Source: UBA10103 sp964437185
GTDB taxonomy: Bacteria > Patescibacteriota > Minisyncoccia > Phycocordibacterales > UBA2100
Assembly: GCA_964437185.1 (NCBI GenBank)
Contig: CAYTFU010000012.1
Span: 1-21,638 of the forward strand
Length of the DNA stretch: 21,638 nt
Reading direction: 5' to 3'
Shown: positions 13,847 to 20,973 of the stretch, one piece after another
Layout: each line of letters begins with the position of its first letter
Numbering within the stretch: position 1 is the stretch's first letter
Made by a program: the position numbers and the translations under genes
Notes under the pieces: generated by a model
The model's database searches: none
What the model saw: the letters and a program-made list of their open reading frames with translations, nothing else
Told to the model about the DNA's origin: nothing

Positions 13847-14098
13847 ATGGAGACGCGTCTCAAGGGCGGCAAGATTGTTCAGGTAACATGCGATCAGGGG
13901 AGAAGTCTGCAGCGGACCTGCCAGACATTCGTCTATAACGCGCCTTCTGCACATGACTACGGTGCGCGGACGAAAGCGGCTGAACAAGGCTGGACCAAAG
14001 AAACCAAGAAGATCGGCGAGAAGTCGACCGATTGGGATCTTTGCCCCAAATGCACGACGGCCGGCAATGCCCTTGCGAGGGCGATACGTTCACGCTGA
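13847..14098 (+). CDS. Small hypothetical protein with paired cysteines (possible zinc ribbon)
   Basis: The protein has 83 residues and starts METRLKGGKIVQV. I chose this start for the strong GGAGGA 7 nt upstream; the same frame is open back to an ATG at 13754, but that extension has no ribosome-binding site and would begin upstream of the promoter. Four cysteines form C-x8-C near the N-terminus and C-x2-C (LCPKC) near the C-terminus, with the phrase AEQGWTKET between. Such a layout suggests a small zinc-binding fold. I do not recognise the family; small proteins with an A-x2-GW...LCPxC pattern also occur in phages and actinobacteria. It sits alone between two serine tRNA genes with its own promoter and a possible terminator, which hints at separate acquisition. 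Confidence 0.6.
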   Translation: METRLKGGKIVQVTCDQGRSLQRTCQTFVYNAPSAHDYGARTKAAEQGWTKETKKIGEKSTDWDLCPKCTTAGNALARAIRSR

Positions 14099-14117
14099 CA
14101 ACGATGTTCGGCGCTTC

Positions 14118-14140
14118 GGGATCTGTCTATGGCAGGTCCC
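14118..14140 (+). terminator. Possible terminator of the small cysteine-pair gene
   Basis: GGGATCTG and CAGGTCCC pair over 8 bp with one G-U and a 7-nt loop, 19 nt after the stop codon. The downstream tract GCTTGCTTTG is only weakly T-rich. Confidence 0.35.
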
Positions 14141-14199
14141 GCTTGCTTTGAAGACCACTAAACGTGATTCGGATCAGACTACGTGATATGGTAAGGCCC

Positions 14200-14215
14200 A
14201 TGGAGAGGTGCCAGA
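14200..14215 (+). repeat. 16-bp duplicate of the tRNA-Ser(GCU) 5' end
   Basis: ATGGAGAGGTGCCAGA occurs here and again at 14259-14274, where it forms the last two leader bases and the first 14 nt of the tRNA gene. The rest of this copy does not continue as a tRNA. It is followed by the hairpin ACCCCT-N8-AGGGGT (14215-14234). It may be a remnant of a tRNA duplication or a recombination scar. Confidence 0.6.
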
Positions 14216-14260
14216 CCCCTCCTATCGTAGGGGTTTACGTTCTAGATTTTTGTGACTAAT

Positions 14261-14348
14261 GGAGAGGTGCCAGAGTGGTCGAATGGAGCACACTGCTAAT
14301 GTGTTGAGCCTCTAAAGGGCTCCGAGGGTTCGAATCCCTCCCTCTCCG
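14261..14348 (+). tRNA. tRNA-Ser, anticodon GCU (DNA GCT), CCA not encoded
   Basis: The acceptor GGAGAGG/CCTCTCC, anticodon stem GCACA/TGTGT with loop CTGCTAA, long variable arm with GAGCC/GGCTC stem, T arm GAGGG-TTCGAAT-CCCTC and discriminator G73 define a serine tRNA. The anticodon GCT (14295-14297) reads AGC and AGU. The gene ends GAAG, so CCA must be added by the CCA enzyme. A terminator follows after 2 nt. Confidence 0.95.
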
Positions 14349-14350
14349 AA

Positions 14351-14378
14351 GAAAAAGTGCCCCTGTGGCACCTTTTTC
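14351..14378 (+). terminator. Rho-independent terminator of tRNA-Ser(GCU)
   Basis: GAAAAAGTGCC pairs with GGCACCTTTTTC across the loop CCTGT, with one bulged C. A G/C core plus flanking A and T runs make a typical intrinsic terminator. The symmetry suggests it could also work from the other strand. Confidence 0.8.
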
Positions 14379-14582
14379 GTAAGTGGAGAGGAGCAGGGCG
14401 CCTGCGCGCTCTGCGTGAGGGATTCGAAAGGCGGAGTTGTGTATTTTCAGGAGAAAATACCGACGAGCCAGGGTCGTGAAAATTCTTGTGCGACGGCACA
14501 AGAATTATCCATGACCGAACCTCCCTTTCCGCCAAAGCAGACTTCCTATGGCGAAAGAGTGGGGAGGGTGCTGGTGCGCTGG
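14379..14582. other. Intergenic region between tRNA-Ser(GCU) and the EEP gene
   Basis: No gene is supported here. A perfect 11-bp hairpin (AATTCTTGTGC, loop GACG, GCACAAGAATT) occupies 14481-14506, without a T-run. GAGGGATTCGAA at about 14416 matches the reverse complement of part of the nearby tRNA T arm, perhaps a decayed inverted tRNA fragment. Confidence 0.5.
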
Positions 14583-14588
14583 TATAAT
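14583..14588 (+). promoter_or_regulatory. Consensus -10 (TATAAT) of the EEP gene
   Basis: TATAAT is preceded by TGG, giving an extended -10. The ATG at 14606 is only 17 nt past the box, so the mRNA leader would be about 10 nt with no room for a normal ribosome-binding site. No good -35 is seen. Confidence 0.6.
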
Positions 14589-14605
14589 TGGTGGAACATA
14601 TCGGT

Positions 14606-15514
14606 ATGAATATCACCTGCGCGACCTACAATATCCTCCACGGTCGGTACAAGGAAATGATTTTTGAAAACTTACGCCAGCTCCGAAAGGAGGGCGTCGA
14701 TATTTTTTGTCTGCAAGAAACGCCGCACAAATTTGAAAAAGACATCCTCAATTTTTTGGAAGACGAGGGTCTTGAACATTGGAGGTCGGAATTTGCGCAT
14801 GCGGGCGAAGGCGGGCACGTGGGCATGGTGTGGAACTCCGACAAGCTCACCCTCGTCAAATCCCAGGTGATTCACCTGCCAAATCTCAGCCGACCATCCA
14901 ATATGCAACGCCTAAAGGGCCACACGCACGTATATCAGCGCGTAGCGCTCCTCTGCACCTTTGCCTGCAATGGTTCGACCCTCAACGTCGTCACCACTCA
15001 CCTCGCGTGGGAAGGCGGATTTACCCACCGCCTCAAACAGCTTTCAGTATTGCGCGCGACACTCGAAGATTACAAGGCGTCGCACGACATCGTATGCGGA
15101 GATTTCAATACCACGGGGACCAAGATCTTCACGCTCCTGCAAAAGAAATCGGCTGAGCAAATTTTTGGCAATGATTTCATCAATGTCCTCCCCGGTCTCA
15201 AATGGACATGGGACACAAGCTTCTCCGATCCGGAGGTGGATTGGAACATCGCCGTCCCGGTGAGGAAACTCGGCGTGCGATGGCGTTCACGTCTCGACTA
15301 TATTTTCTGTCGTAACCTCACGGTCGAATCTTCTGCGATGCACGATCTCCCCGGATCCGATCACCGACCACTGGTCGCAACACTTTCATTGCGAGCACCT
15401 CATAGTGCGAGAGTGGGTCGGAAATCTCCTCTCCGTCCCCTCTTCGTCGCCCTAGAGAACCTTTTGAATAAACCAGCCCGAAATCGTGAGCACCATCGCG
15501 CCCAAAAGCGCTGA
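14606..15514 (+). CDS. Endonuclease/exonuclease/phosphatase (EEP) family protein
   Basis: The protein has 302 residues from ATG 14606; an in-frame TTG at 14588 overlaps the -10 box and is not a plausible start. Family active-site elements are present in order: N9 (ATYNIL), E38 (CLQE), H132 (TTHLAW), D166 and N168 (GDFN), D231 (LDYIF) and the terminal D252/H253 pair (GSDHRPL). This is the DNase I-like metal-dependent phosphodiesterase fold. Substrates in the family range from DNA to phospholipids, so the specificity is open. No signal peptide is seen. The last ~40 residues (after LVATLSLRAPH) are basic, beyond the usual fold, and their coding overlaps the convergent membrane-protein gene by 63 bp. 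Confidence 0.9.
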   Translation: MNITCATYNILHGRYKEMIFENLRQLRKEGVDIFCLQETPHKFEKDILNFLEDEGLEHWRSEFAHAGEGGHVGMVWNSDKLTLVKSQVIHLPNLSRPSNMQRLKGHTHVYQRVALLCTFACNGSTLNVVTTHLAWEGGFTHRLKQLSVLRATLEDYKASHDIVCGDFNTTGTKIFTLLQKKSAEQIFGNDFINVLPGLKWTWDTSFSDPEVDWNIAVPVRKLGVRWRSRLDYIFCRNLTVESSAMHDLPGSDHRPLVATLSLRAPHSARVGRKSPLRPLFVALENLLNKPARNREHHRAQKR

Positions 15515-15787
15515 CCAAAATCCAGCGACGACAAAGCCCGGGACGATGAGCGTCATCGCCCAGAAAAGCAACGCGTTGAGTACCAATGAAAAAAGCCCGA
15601 AGGTGATGATGGTGATGGGGAGAGCGAGAATTGAGAGCACGGGCTTAATCACGGTCGCGATCACCGACCACACAAGCGCCACAAGCAGCGTCGTCTCCCA
15701 CCCACCAGCAATACTCACGCCGGGGACGAGCTTCACGGTTAGCAAAACCGCCGCAACAGTACCAAGGTAACGAAGTAATGCGTGCAT
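15452..15787 (-). CDS. Four-helix membrane protein, phage holin 4_2 superfamily type (DUF360-like)
   Basis: The protein has 111 residues, typical for the family. Four hydrophobic segments lie at about 5-25, 33-52, 56-80 and 88-108. Conserved small-residue and proline features include KLVPGV, IKPVLSILALPITIITFGLFSLVLN and IVPGF. The family is widespread in bacteria under the holin label, but its members are usually chromosomal membrane proteins of unknown function; lysis should not be inferred. The 3' end overlaps the EEP gene on the other strand. The start is 13 nt from the N gap, so its promoter is not visible. Confidence 0.88.
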   Translation of the reverse strand: MHALLRYLGTVAAVLLTVKLVPGVSIAGGWETTLLVALVWSVIATVIKPVLSILALPITIITFGLFSLVLNALLFWAMTLIVPGFVVAGFWSALLGAMVLTISGWFIQKVL

Positions 15788-15799
15788 GCGTTCATTCTA

Positions 15800-15899
15800 N
15801 NNNNNNNNNNNNNNNNNNNNNNNNNNNNNNNNNNNNNNNNNNNNNNNNNNNNNNNNNNNNNNNNNNNNNNNNNNNNNNNNNNNNNNNNNNNNNNNNNNN
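15800..15899. other. Scaffold gap (100 N)
   Basis: Exactly 100 N bases are the conventional placeholder for a gap of unknown size. The upstream region of the membrane-protein gene is missing, and one or more genes could be hidden here. Confidence 0.99.
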
Positions 15900-15962
15900 A
15901 TATTACTGAGGAAGCGCATATGCGCAACACTAAAACATTTCCGACTGTGAATAACTCAAATG

Positions 15963-15968
15963 TATACT
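15963..15968 (+). promoter_or_regulatory. -10 box (TATACT) of recG, leaderless
   Basis: TATACT ends 7 nt before the recG ATG at 15976, so transcription would start at or within 1-2 nt of the start codon. The -35 area (around 15939-15945, TTCCGA-like) is weak. Confidence 0.5.
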
Positions 15969-15975
15969 GTGCCCT

Positions 15976-18153
15976 ATGACTCCCCATGATCCTCTTACTC
16001 AGCACTTTCGACTGGCCGCTACACAAGTGCAGGCACTCAAGAAACTCGGAATCACGACGATCCGCGACCTTCTCTACCACTTCCCCGCCCGCTACGACGC
16101 GGCCGGGGGCGAATCGGCTATCACTTCTCTTACCCCAGGTGCGCCCGCAACGATCTATGGAACGATCAGCAAGCTCGAAACGCGCCGATCGTGGAAGCGA
16201 AAAATTCCCGTGGGCGAGGCGCGCATCACCGACGGATCGGGATTCATCAAGGTCATGTGGTTTCATCAGCCATACCTCGTCAAGAAATTTTCAGAGGGAA
16301 TGTACGTGAAAGCGGTGGGGAACGTAACGGGAACGCCGGGCAAACTCTACCTTGCAAATCCGCACGTCGAAGTCGCTGATCCGGCAGAGATTGGTATGTT
16401 TTCTCAATCGAAGCAAGATCAACCACACACATATTTTGCAGTCTATCCTGAAAGCCGCGGCGTGACATCGCTCTGGTTTCGGCACGCGATCACACGACTC
16501 CATGAGAGCGGTGCTTTCGGCGCCGTTGAAGATCCGCTTCCACCCGATGTGGTCGAACGGTACAACTTGCCCGATTTGCAGAGCGCTCTCCTCTACATCC
16601 ACAAACCCGACACGCTCAAACATTCCGATGCGGCGCGCAAGCGGTTTGCGTTTGAAGAAATACTTGCGATTCAGGTATCAAAAGCGCAAGAACGAGCGCG
16701 CAACGAGACGGAGGCGACGTTTGCCATACCAGAGGCGCAAACGCTTGCGGAACGATTTCTGAAATCGATCCCATTTTCCGCGACAAGGGCGCAGAAGCGC
16801 GCGATCGCCGACATTCTTTCTGACTTTGGCAAACCTCATCCAATGGCGCGTCTCCTCGAAGGCGATGTGGGGAGCGGAAAGACGCTCGTCGCGGCCGCGA
16901 CAGCCTACGCGGCGGTCAACAGCCGACCTTCTGGCCGCACGAGCGGCACCTTGCAGGTGGCATACATGGCACCGACCGAGATCCTCGCACAACAGCACTT
17001 TCAATCATTTATAGATTACTTTAGAACACTCCCAATCAACATCGCCCTTATGACGGGGAGCGGGTGCAAAAAATTTCCGTCGAAGGTCTCGCCTGACAAG
17101 CCAACCGATATTTCTCGATCACAACTCTTGAAGTGGGTCGCCAATGGCGAAATCGCCATGGTGGTCGGCACCCACGCGCTCATCCAAAAATCCGTAGTAT
17201 TTCAAAACCTTGCGTACGCCATAGTCGACGAGCAGCATCGTTTCGGCACGCGCCAACGCCGCGCACTCGCTCACCCTTCGAATTCCTCAGGGCAAGAAAA
17301 AACGCGCTTGCCAGCCCCCCACTTCCTCTCCATGACAGCCACCCCCATTCCCCGCACGCTTGCGCTCACACTCTACGGAGATCTCGACATCTCTTTGCTC
17401 GACGAACTCCCGCCCGGCAGAGCAAAAATAAAGACGAAAATCGTTGTCCCAAAAGAGCGCGCGAGCGCGTACGAAGCAGTGCGCGCTGAACTCGCAAAAG
17501 GGCGACAAGCCTACGTCATCTGCCCCCGCATCGAAGAGCCCGACCCGGCAAAAATCAACGCGCTTCAGGCAAAATCCGCAAAGGCAGAGGCGAAGCGATT
17601 GCAAAAAGATGTGTTTCCAGAATTTGAGATCGGCCTCTTACACGGCGCGATGAAACCAAAAGAAAAAGACGAGGTGATGCGGAAATTTACGGATGGAAAA
17701 ATACAGGTGCTCGTCGCGACGTCGGTCGTCGAAGTGGGCGTAAATGTGCCAAATGCGACCGCAATCATGATCGAGGGCGCTGAACGCTTCGGCCTCGCGC
17801 AACTCCACCAACTTCGCGGCCGCGTGATGCGCTCCTCGCATCCTCCGATCTGTTTTCTCCTCACTGATTCCAAGAGTGAAATATCACTCAAGCGTCTACG
17901 TACGCTCGAAGCATCAGACGACGGCTTTAAGTTGGCCGAAGCAGATCTCGAAAACAGAGGCGCGGGCGATCTCCTTGGCCGCCAACAGTGGGGCGTATCG
18001 GATATCGGCATGGAGGCGCTCAAGAACCCGCGCCTTATCAAAGCGGCGCGCGAAGAAGCGCAGCGCATTGTTTCCGACGATCCAAAGCTCGCGCGACACC
18101 ACGCGCTCAGGGAGCGCGCCGTGTACTCGGGAAGCGAAATGCATCACGAATAA
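15976..18153 (+). CDS. recG: ATP-dependent DNA helicase RecG
   Basis: The 725-residue protein is close to the usual length. The wedge/OB domain occupies about 1-170 (KKLGITTIRDLLYHFPARYD at the start). Helicase motifs follow: GDVGSGKT (296-303), MAPTEILA (331-338), DEQH (418-421) and TATPIPR (454-460). The second lobe has LLHGAMKPKEK, ATSVVEVGVNVPNA and motif VI HQLRGRVMR (611-619). The TRG region with NRGAGDLLGRQQWG (660-673) couples ATP use to translocation. RecG remodels stalled replication forks and branched DNA. Motif VI normally reads RGRVGRG; here Met618 replaces the Gly. The gene appears leaderless and stands alone, convergent with the PGBD gene 51 bp downstream. Confidence 0.97.
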   Translation: MTPHDPLTQHFRLAATQVQALKKLGITTIRDLLYHFPARYDAAGGESAITSLTPGAPATIYGTISKLETRRSWKRKIPVGEARITDGSGFIKVMWFHQPYLVKKFSEGMYVKAVGNVTGTPGKLYLANPHVEVADPAEIGMFSQSKQDQPHTYFAVYPESRGVTSLWFRHAITRLHESGAFGAVEDPLPPDVVERYNLPDLQSALLYIHKPDTLKHSDAARKRFAFEEILAIQVSKAQERARNETEATFAIPEAQTLAERFLKSIPFSATRAQKRAIADILSDFGKPHPMARLLEGDVGSGKTLVAAATAYAAVNSRPSGRTSGTLQVAYMAPTEILAQQHFQSFIDYFRTLPINIALMTGSGCKKFPSKVSPDKPTDISRSQLLKWVANGEIAMVVGTHALIQKSVVFQNLAYAIVDEQHRFGTRQRRALAHPSNSSGQEKTRLPAPHFLSMTATPIPRTLALTLYGDLDISLLDELPPGRAKIKTKIVVPKERASAYEAVRAELAKGRQAYVICPRIEEPDPAKINALQAKSAKAEAKRLQKDVFPEFEIGLLHGAMKPKEKDEVMRKFTDGKIQVLVATSVVEVGVNVPNATAIMIEGAERFGLAQLHQLRGRVMRSSHPPICFLLTDSKSEISLKRLRTLEASDDGFKLAEADLENRGAGDLLGRQQWGVSDIGMEALKNPRLIKAAREEAQRIVSDDPKLARHHALRERAVYSGSEMHHE

Positions 18154-18204
18154 GCGCTGGTTAATTCATCACAAAAACCGTAAACAAACCGGGGGACATC
18201 GGTA

Positions 18205-19170
18205 TCAATACGCGGTGGTCGTAGAAATTGTGGTCGGCACGTACATTTGATAAAGCGTCGCGCTCACGGTAATCGGAATCGACGCGATCACCTCTTCTTT
18301 TTCCGGACAAACCGCCGAACCTGCGGGACACGCGCGGTTGGTGAATAAAAGACGGGCGGTAAAAATTCCGGGCGCGGAGTAACGGTGCGCGCGAAAACCC
18401 GCATCAAGCGCGCATACTCCGCTCACAGAGCAACCCGCGATCTTTTCTCTTGTATTGTCGCCATAGTCGATGGTATACGCGCCCCCCGCGTAGGAGGTCG
18501 GGTTGGTGATTTTTGTCGTAAACGTGGTCGTCAGCGGTGCCATGCCAAAAGCAGGCGTTGCCGAAAAAGCATTCGACATCGGTGCGAGTCCGGGCACAGA
18601 AACCGAGCAGCTGTACGACATGGTGCACCCGTACGCATCCGTGTTGGCCTGCCATTTTGTGGCGCATACGGTCGTCGGCGGCGGCGCGACCGCACACGAA
18701 GTCGGCGCGACGGGGACCACGGTGCATTCCTTCGCGATCGCAGCGCGTGTCCGCACACCCACTGCCCCCCACCCCGTCGACTCGGGTGTGCCGGACGACA
18801 CAATGTTGCGTTCCGTCTGAAATTTCTGCACCGCACCCTCGGTGAGTGATCCGTAGTAACCAGTGTCAGATGCGGCTGCCAAGAGTTTCTGCGCAATGAG
18901 ATAACGTTGGAGCGATTGCACCTCGGGGCCGCGCGCGCCACGAGAGAGGCTTCCTGAAATTACGGGGCATGCTGGCAAACTCGACGACATCTGAGCGTTG
19001 CCAGAAATCACTGTCACGGCGGGGGTCGGCGCGGCCTGACTCTTGAGCGCAGCGAGTTGTTCAAGAAGGCTCTGAAGCTGCGCGGTCAATTCCGCCGCCG
19101 TCGCCGCAGAGACAAACGTCGGCGACGCCGCGATGATCCCTATAATCGCGAACGCGATACTTTTTTTCAT
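18205..19170 (-). CDS. Secreted peptidoglycan-binding (PGBD) and PKD-like domain protein
   Basis: The protein has 321 residues from ATG 19170; the frame is open further upstream but would run into the preceding gene. Signal peptide 1-22 (MKKSIAFAIIGIIAASPTFVSA) is followed by a short coiled segment (to about 47). A PGBD_1-type domain lies at about 70-148, with GARGPEVQSLQRYL and DTGYYGSLTEGAVQKFQ, then a cysteine-rich stretch (about 150-195) and one PKD-like domain with IDYGDNT and RAHRYSAPGIF. The architecture is common in Parcubacteria, where it probably holds extracellular proteins to the cell wall. It starts 11 nt after the stop of the cupredoxin gene with no ribosome-binding site, so it is probably translated from the same mRNA. 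Confidence 0.9.
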   Translation of the reverse strand: MKKSIAFAIIGIIAASPTFVSAATAAELTAQLQSLLEQLAALKSQAAPTPAVTVISGNAQMSSSLPACPVISGSLSRGARGPEVQSLQRYLIAQKLLAAASDTGYYGSLTEGAVQKFQTERNIVSSGTPESTGWGAVGVRTRAAIAKECTVVPVAPTSCAVAPPPTTVCATKWQANTDAYGCTMSYSCSVSVPGLAPMSNAFSATPAFGMAPLTTTFTTKITNPTSYAGGAYTIDYGDNTREKIAGCSVSGVCALDAGFRAHRYSAPGIFTARLLFTNRACPAGSAVCPEKEEVIASIPITVSATLYQMYVPTTISTTTAY

Positions 19171-19181
19171 GTCGATACGTA

Positions 19182-20915
19182 CTATTGCCCGATAGTAAGC
19201 GTGCTCTGATCGATACGCGAAAGGCTCGGCCCGCGCATGAGGATGATGTTGTACGTGCCGGCGCGTGAGTATACGTGCGTTAATGCTCCGTGTATCGGCA
19301 CTTGTGCACACGAAAGTCCTCCGTCCGCCTGCCCGACGTTGCCGTAATAATTGTCGCCCCAATCAAGACTGAATCCAGCGCAACTCGACGGCAAATCAAA
19401 CGCGATTGAAAACTGCATCGGATCGGTGCCCGTCGGAGAAACGACTGGTGCGCTGTAATTATATGAAGTAGCGGTACCCGTCGTCGTACTAGGAGCGGTG
19501 GTTGTGGATGTAGACGGCGGAAATCCCACAACAATTGTCGCAGAGCCTACGATTGGCTGAGATGGGCCCGCACCTCCCTGATAGAGCGTGGCGCGAAATC
19601 CTCCGCTCTGCGTGTACGTGTGATTGACGCTGTAGTTGAGCCATCCGCCGACGCTCCCCGGTAGATCCACTCTCTCCTGATTTCCGTCGCCAAAGTCGAG
19701 AACAGCGGCACATCCTTCGGTACAAAATCCTGCATTATTGCTGTTGACCACACCCGAAAACGTGACGGTGAGCGGAGCGGCGCCGGAGAGCGGCGAGACG
19801 TTGAAGGATTCTTTGGGGAGGCCCGGCGTAATGACGGGCGGCGGCGGACCGTCGACGAGCACAGTTGCGGTCGTCTCATGTCCCCCTGCCGAAAGCTTCA
19901 CGGTGTACGAACCGCCATATTTATACGTGTGCGGAATAGATTTGACGACTTGTTGACACGTACCTGCGATTACAGGAATTTCTACGGGCAGCGAATTGTC
20001 TCCGAAGCTGAGCGTGTAGGTAGCAGCCTGGCACGAATTGGTCGTGTTGACCGATGCAGACACATTGACCGCGAGCGGGGCACTTCCTGAAACGGGCGAC
20101 ACCGTGATGAGCCCTCCTACCTGCGGCGCCGTGCTCACCGAGCCGGGAGCCGACACGCCCCCATAGCTACCGGTCGAACACAGAATAGCAATCGCCGCCG
20201 CCGTGCGCGGGCCGACGACACCATAGCCCGTCGTCTCAGGCGTGCCCGACGACACAACATTGTATTTGGCTTGCCAGCGCTGCACCGCTTTTTCGGTGAG
20301 CGCGCCATAGTACCCGCTTACGATTCCCTCCGGATACACAGAAGGGTCACCCGCCAAAAATTGCTGGAGCCGTGTCACATCGGCGCCCGTCGCGCCTTTC
20401 TTTAACACTCGTCCGATATTCGGGCACGCGCCCGAAGTTTGCGTGGCCGTGGCAGATGCGGTCGTCGAAGGTTGTCCTTTCAACACGTTCACTTGATTCA
20501 TGAGCGCCTGCAATTGAGCCTGGAGTGCCGCAACGGTAGAGTTCGTGCTTGTAATCGGCGCTGGCGCAACCACCGCGATAACGCCGGATTGACCTACTCC
20601 TCCCACACCGCCATGAAGCCTGCAATGGTATGGATATGAACCCGCGAGATTAAACATCGCCGCAAATGTCTGCCCAGGGGCAAGCGTCACACTCTCGAAG
20701 CTTTTGTCATCCGCGACGATAGTATGGGGCGATGTGCCGTTGTTCTTCCAGCTCACTGTGTCTCCTGGAGCGATCGTAATGTTTTTCGGCGTATACGAAT
20801 TATCGCCGATGGTAATGGTGGCGGTGGCCCCAAAGACGAGTTGGGGCATGAAAAACAAAACGCCCGTTAGCACCGCGAGTGCTCGGAGACGTGCGATAGG
20901 AAGGGTTTGACGCAT
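19182..20915 (-). CDS. Secreted cupredoxin - peptidoglycan-binding - triple PKD-like protein
   Basis: The protein has 577 residues from ATG 20915, chosen because the signal peptide (about 1-30, ending LVFGA) starts there; the frame is open to 20981 without a signal-like start. A cupredoxin domain (about 31-116) has the type-1 copper pattern H64 (SPHTIV), C98 and H101 (YHCRLH), with Q109 where related proteins seem to have Met. A coiled segment (127-147) precedes a PGBD_1 domain (about 168-243, KKGATGADVTRLQQFL, GYYGALTEKAVQRWQ). Three PKD-like domains follow (about 265-345, 370-455, 490-565; LSFGDNS, LDFGDGN, LDWGDNY). The protein probably binds the cell wall and acts outside the membrane, in electron transfer or copper binding. 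It shares its domain plan with the downstream paralogue. Confidence 0.9.
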   Translation of the reverse strand: MRQTLPIARLRALAVLTGVLFFMPQLVFGATATITIGDNSYTPKNITIAPGDTVSWKNNGTSPHTIVADDKSFESVTLAPGQTFAAMFNLAGSYPYHCRLHGGVGGVGQSGVIAVVAPAPITSTNSTVAALQAQLQALMNQVNVLKGQPSTTASATATQTSGACPNIGRVLKKGATGADVTRLQQFLAGDPSVYPEGIVSGYYGALTEKAVQRWQAKYNVVSSGTPETTGYGVVGPRTAAAIAILCSTGSYGGVSAPGSVSTAPQVGGLITVSPVSGSAPLAVNVSASVNTTNSCQAATYTLSFGDNSLPVEIPVIAGTCQQVVKSIPHTYKYGGSYTVKLSAGGHETTATVLVDGPPPPVITPGLPKESFNVSPLSGAAPLTVTFSGVVNSNNAGFCTEGCAAVLDFGDGNQERVDLPGSVGGWLNYSVNHTYTQSGGFRATLYQGGAGPSQPIVGSATIVVGFPPSTSTTTAPSTTTGTATSYNYSAPVVSPTGTDPMQFSIAFDLPSSCAGFSLDWGDNYYGNVGQADGGLSCAQVPIHGALTHVYSRAGTYNIILMRGPSLSRIDQSTLTIGQ

Positions 20916-20973
20916 GGGCACATTGTTGCACGATCTGCGCCCACCGCAAACCGAGTAATGCACAGAAAAACAG

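Noticed and set aside
14415..14609. 64-codon plus-strand frame before the EEP gene
   Set aside because: It spans the hairpin and the EEP promoter, has no ribosome-binding site and no recognisable domain.
14256..14616. Minus-strand frames across tRNA-Ser(GCU), including translations with GRDSNPRSP and EGFEPSEP
   Set aside because: These phrases are the well-known spurious translation of the reverse complement of tRNA genes.
15452..15787. A prophage, suggested by the holin-like protein
   Set aside because: No other phage gene is present, and this family is common as an ordinary chromosomal membrane protein.
15739..16266. Frames that run through the N gap
   Set aside because: The N stretch gives a run of unknown residues; the frames are artefacts of the gap and lie antisense to recG or extend out of the membrane-protein region.
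18154..18204. Bidirectional terminator between recG and the PGBD gene
   Set aside because: Only a 4-bp stem (ACCG/CGGT) without a T-run is visible.
19171..19362. N-terminal extension of the shorter PGBD gene to 19362
   Set aside because: It would overlap the upstream cupredoxin gene and hide the clear signal peptide that begins at 19170.
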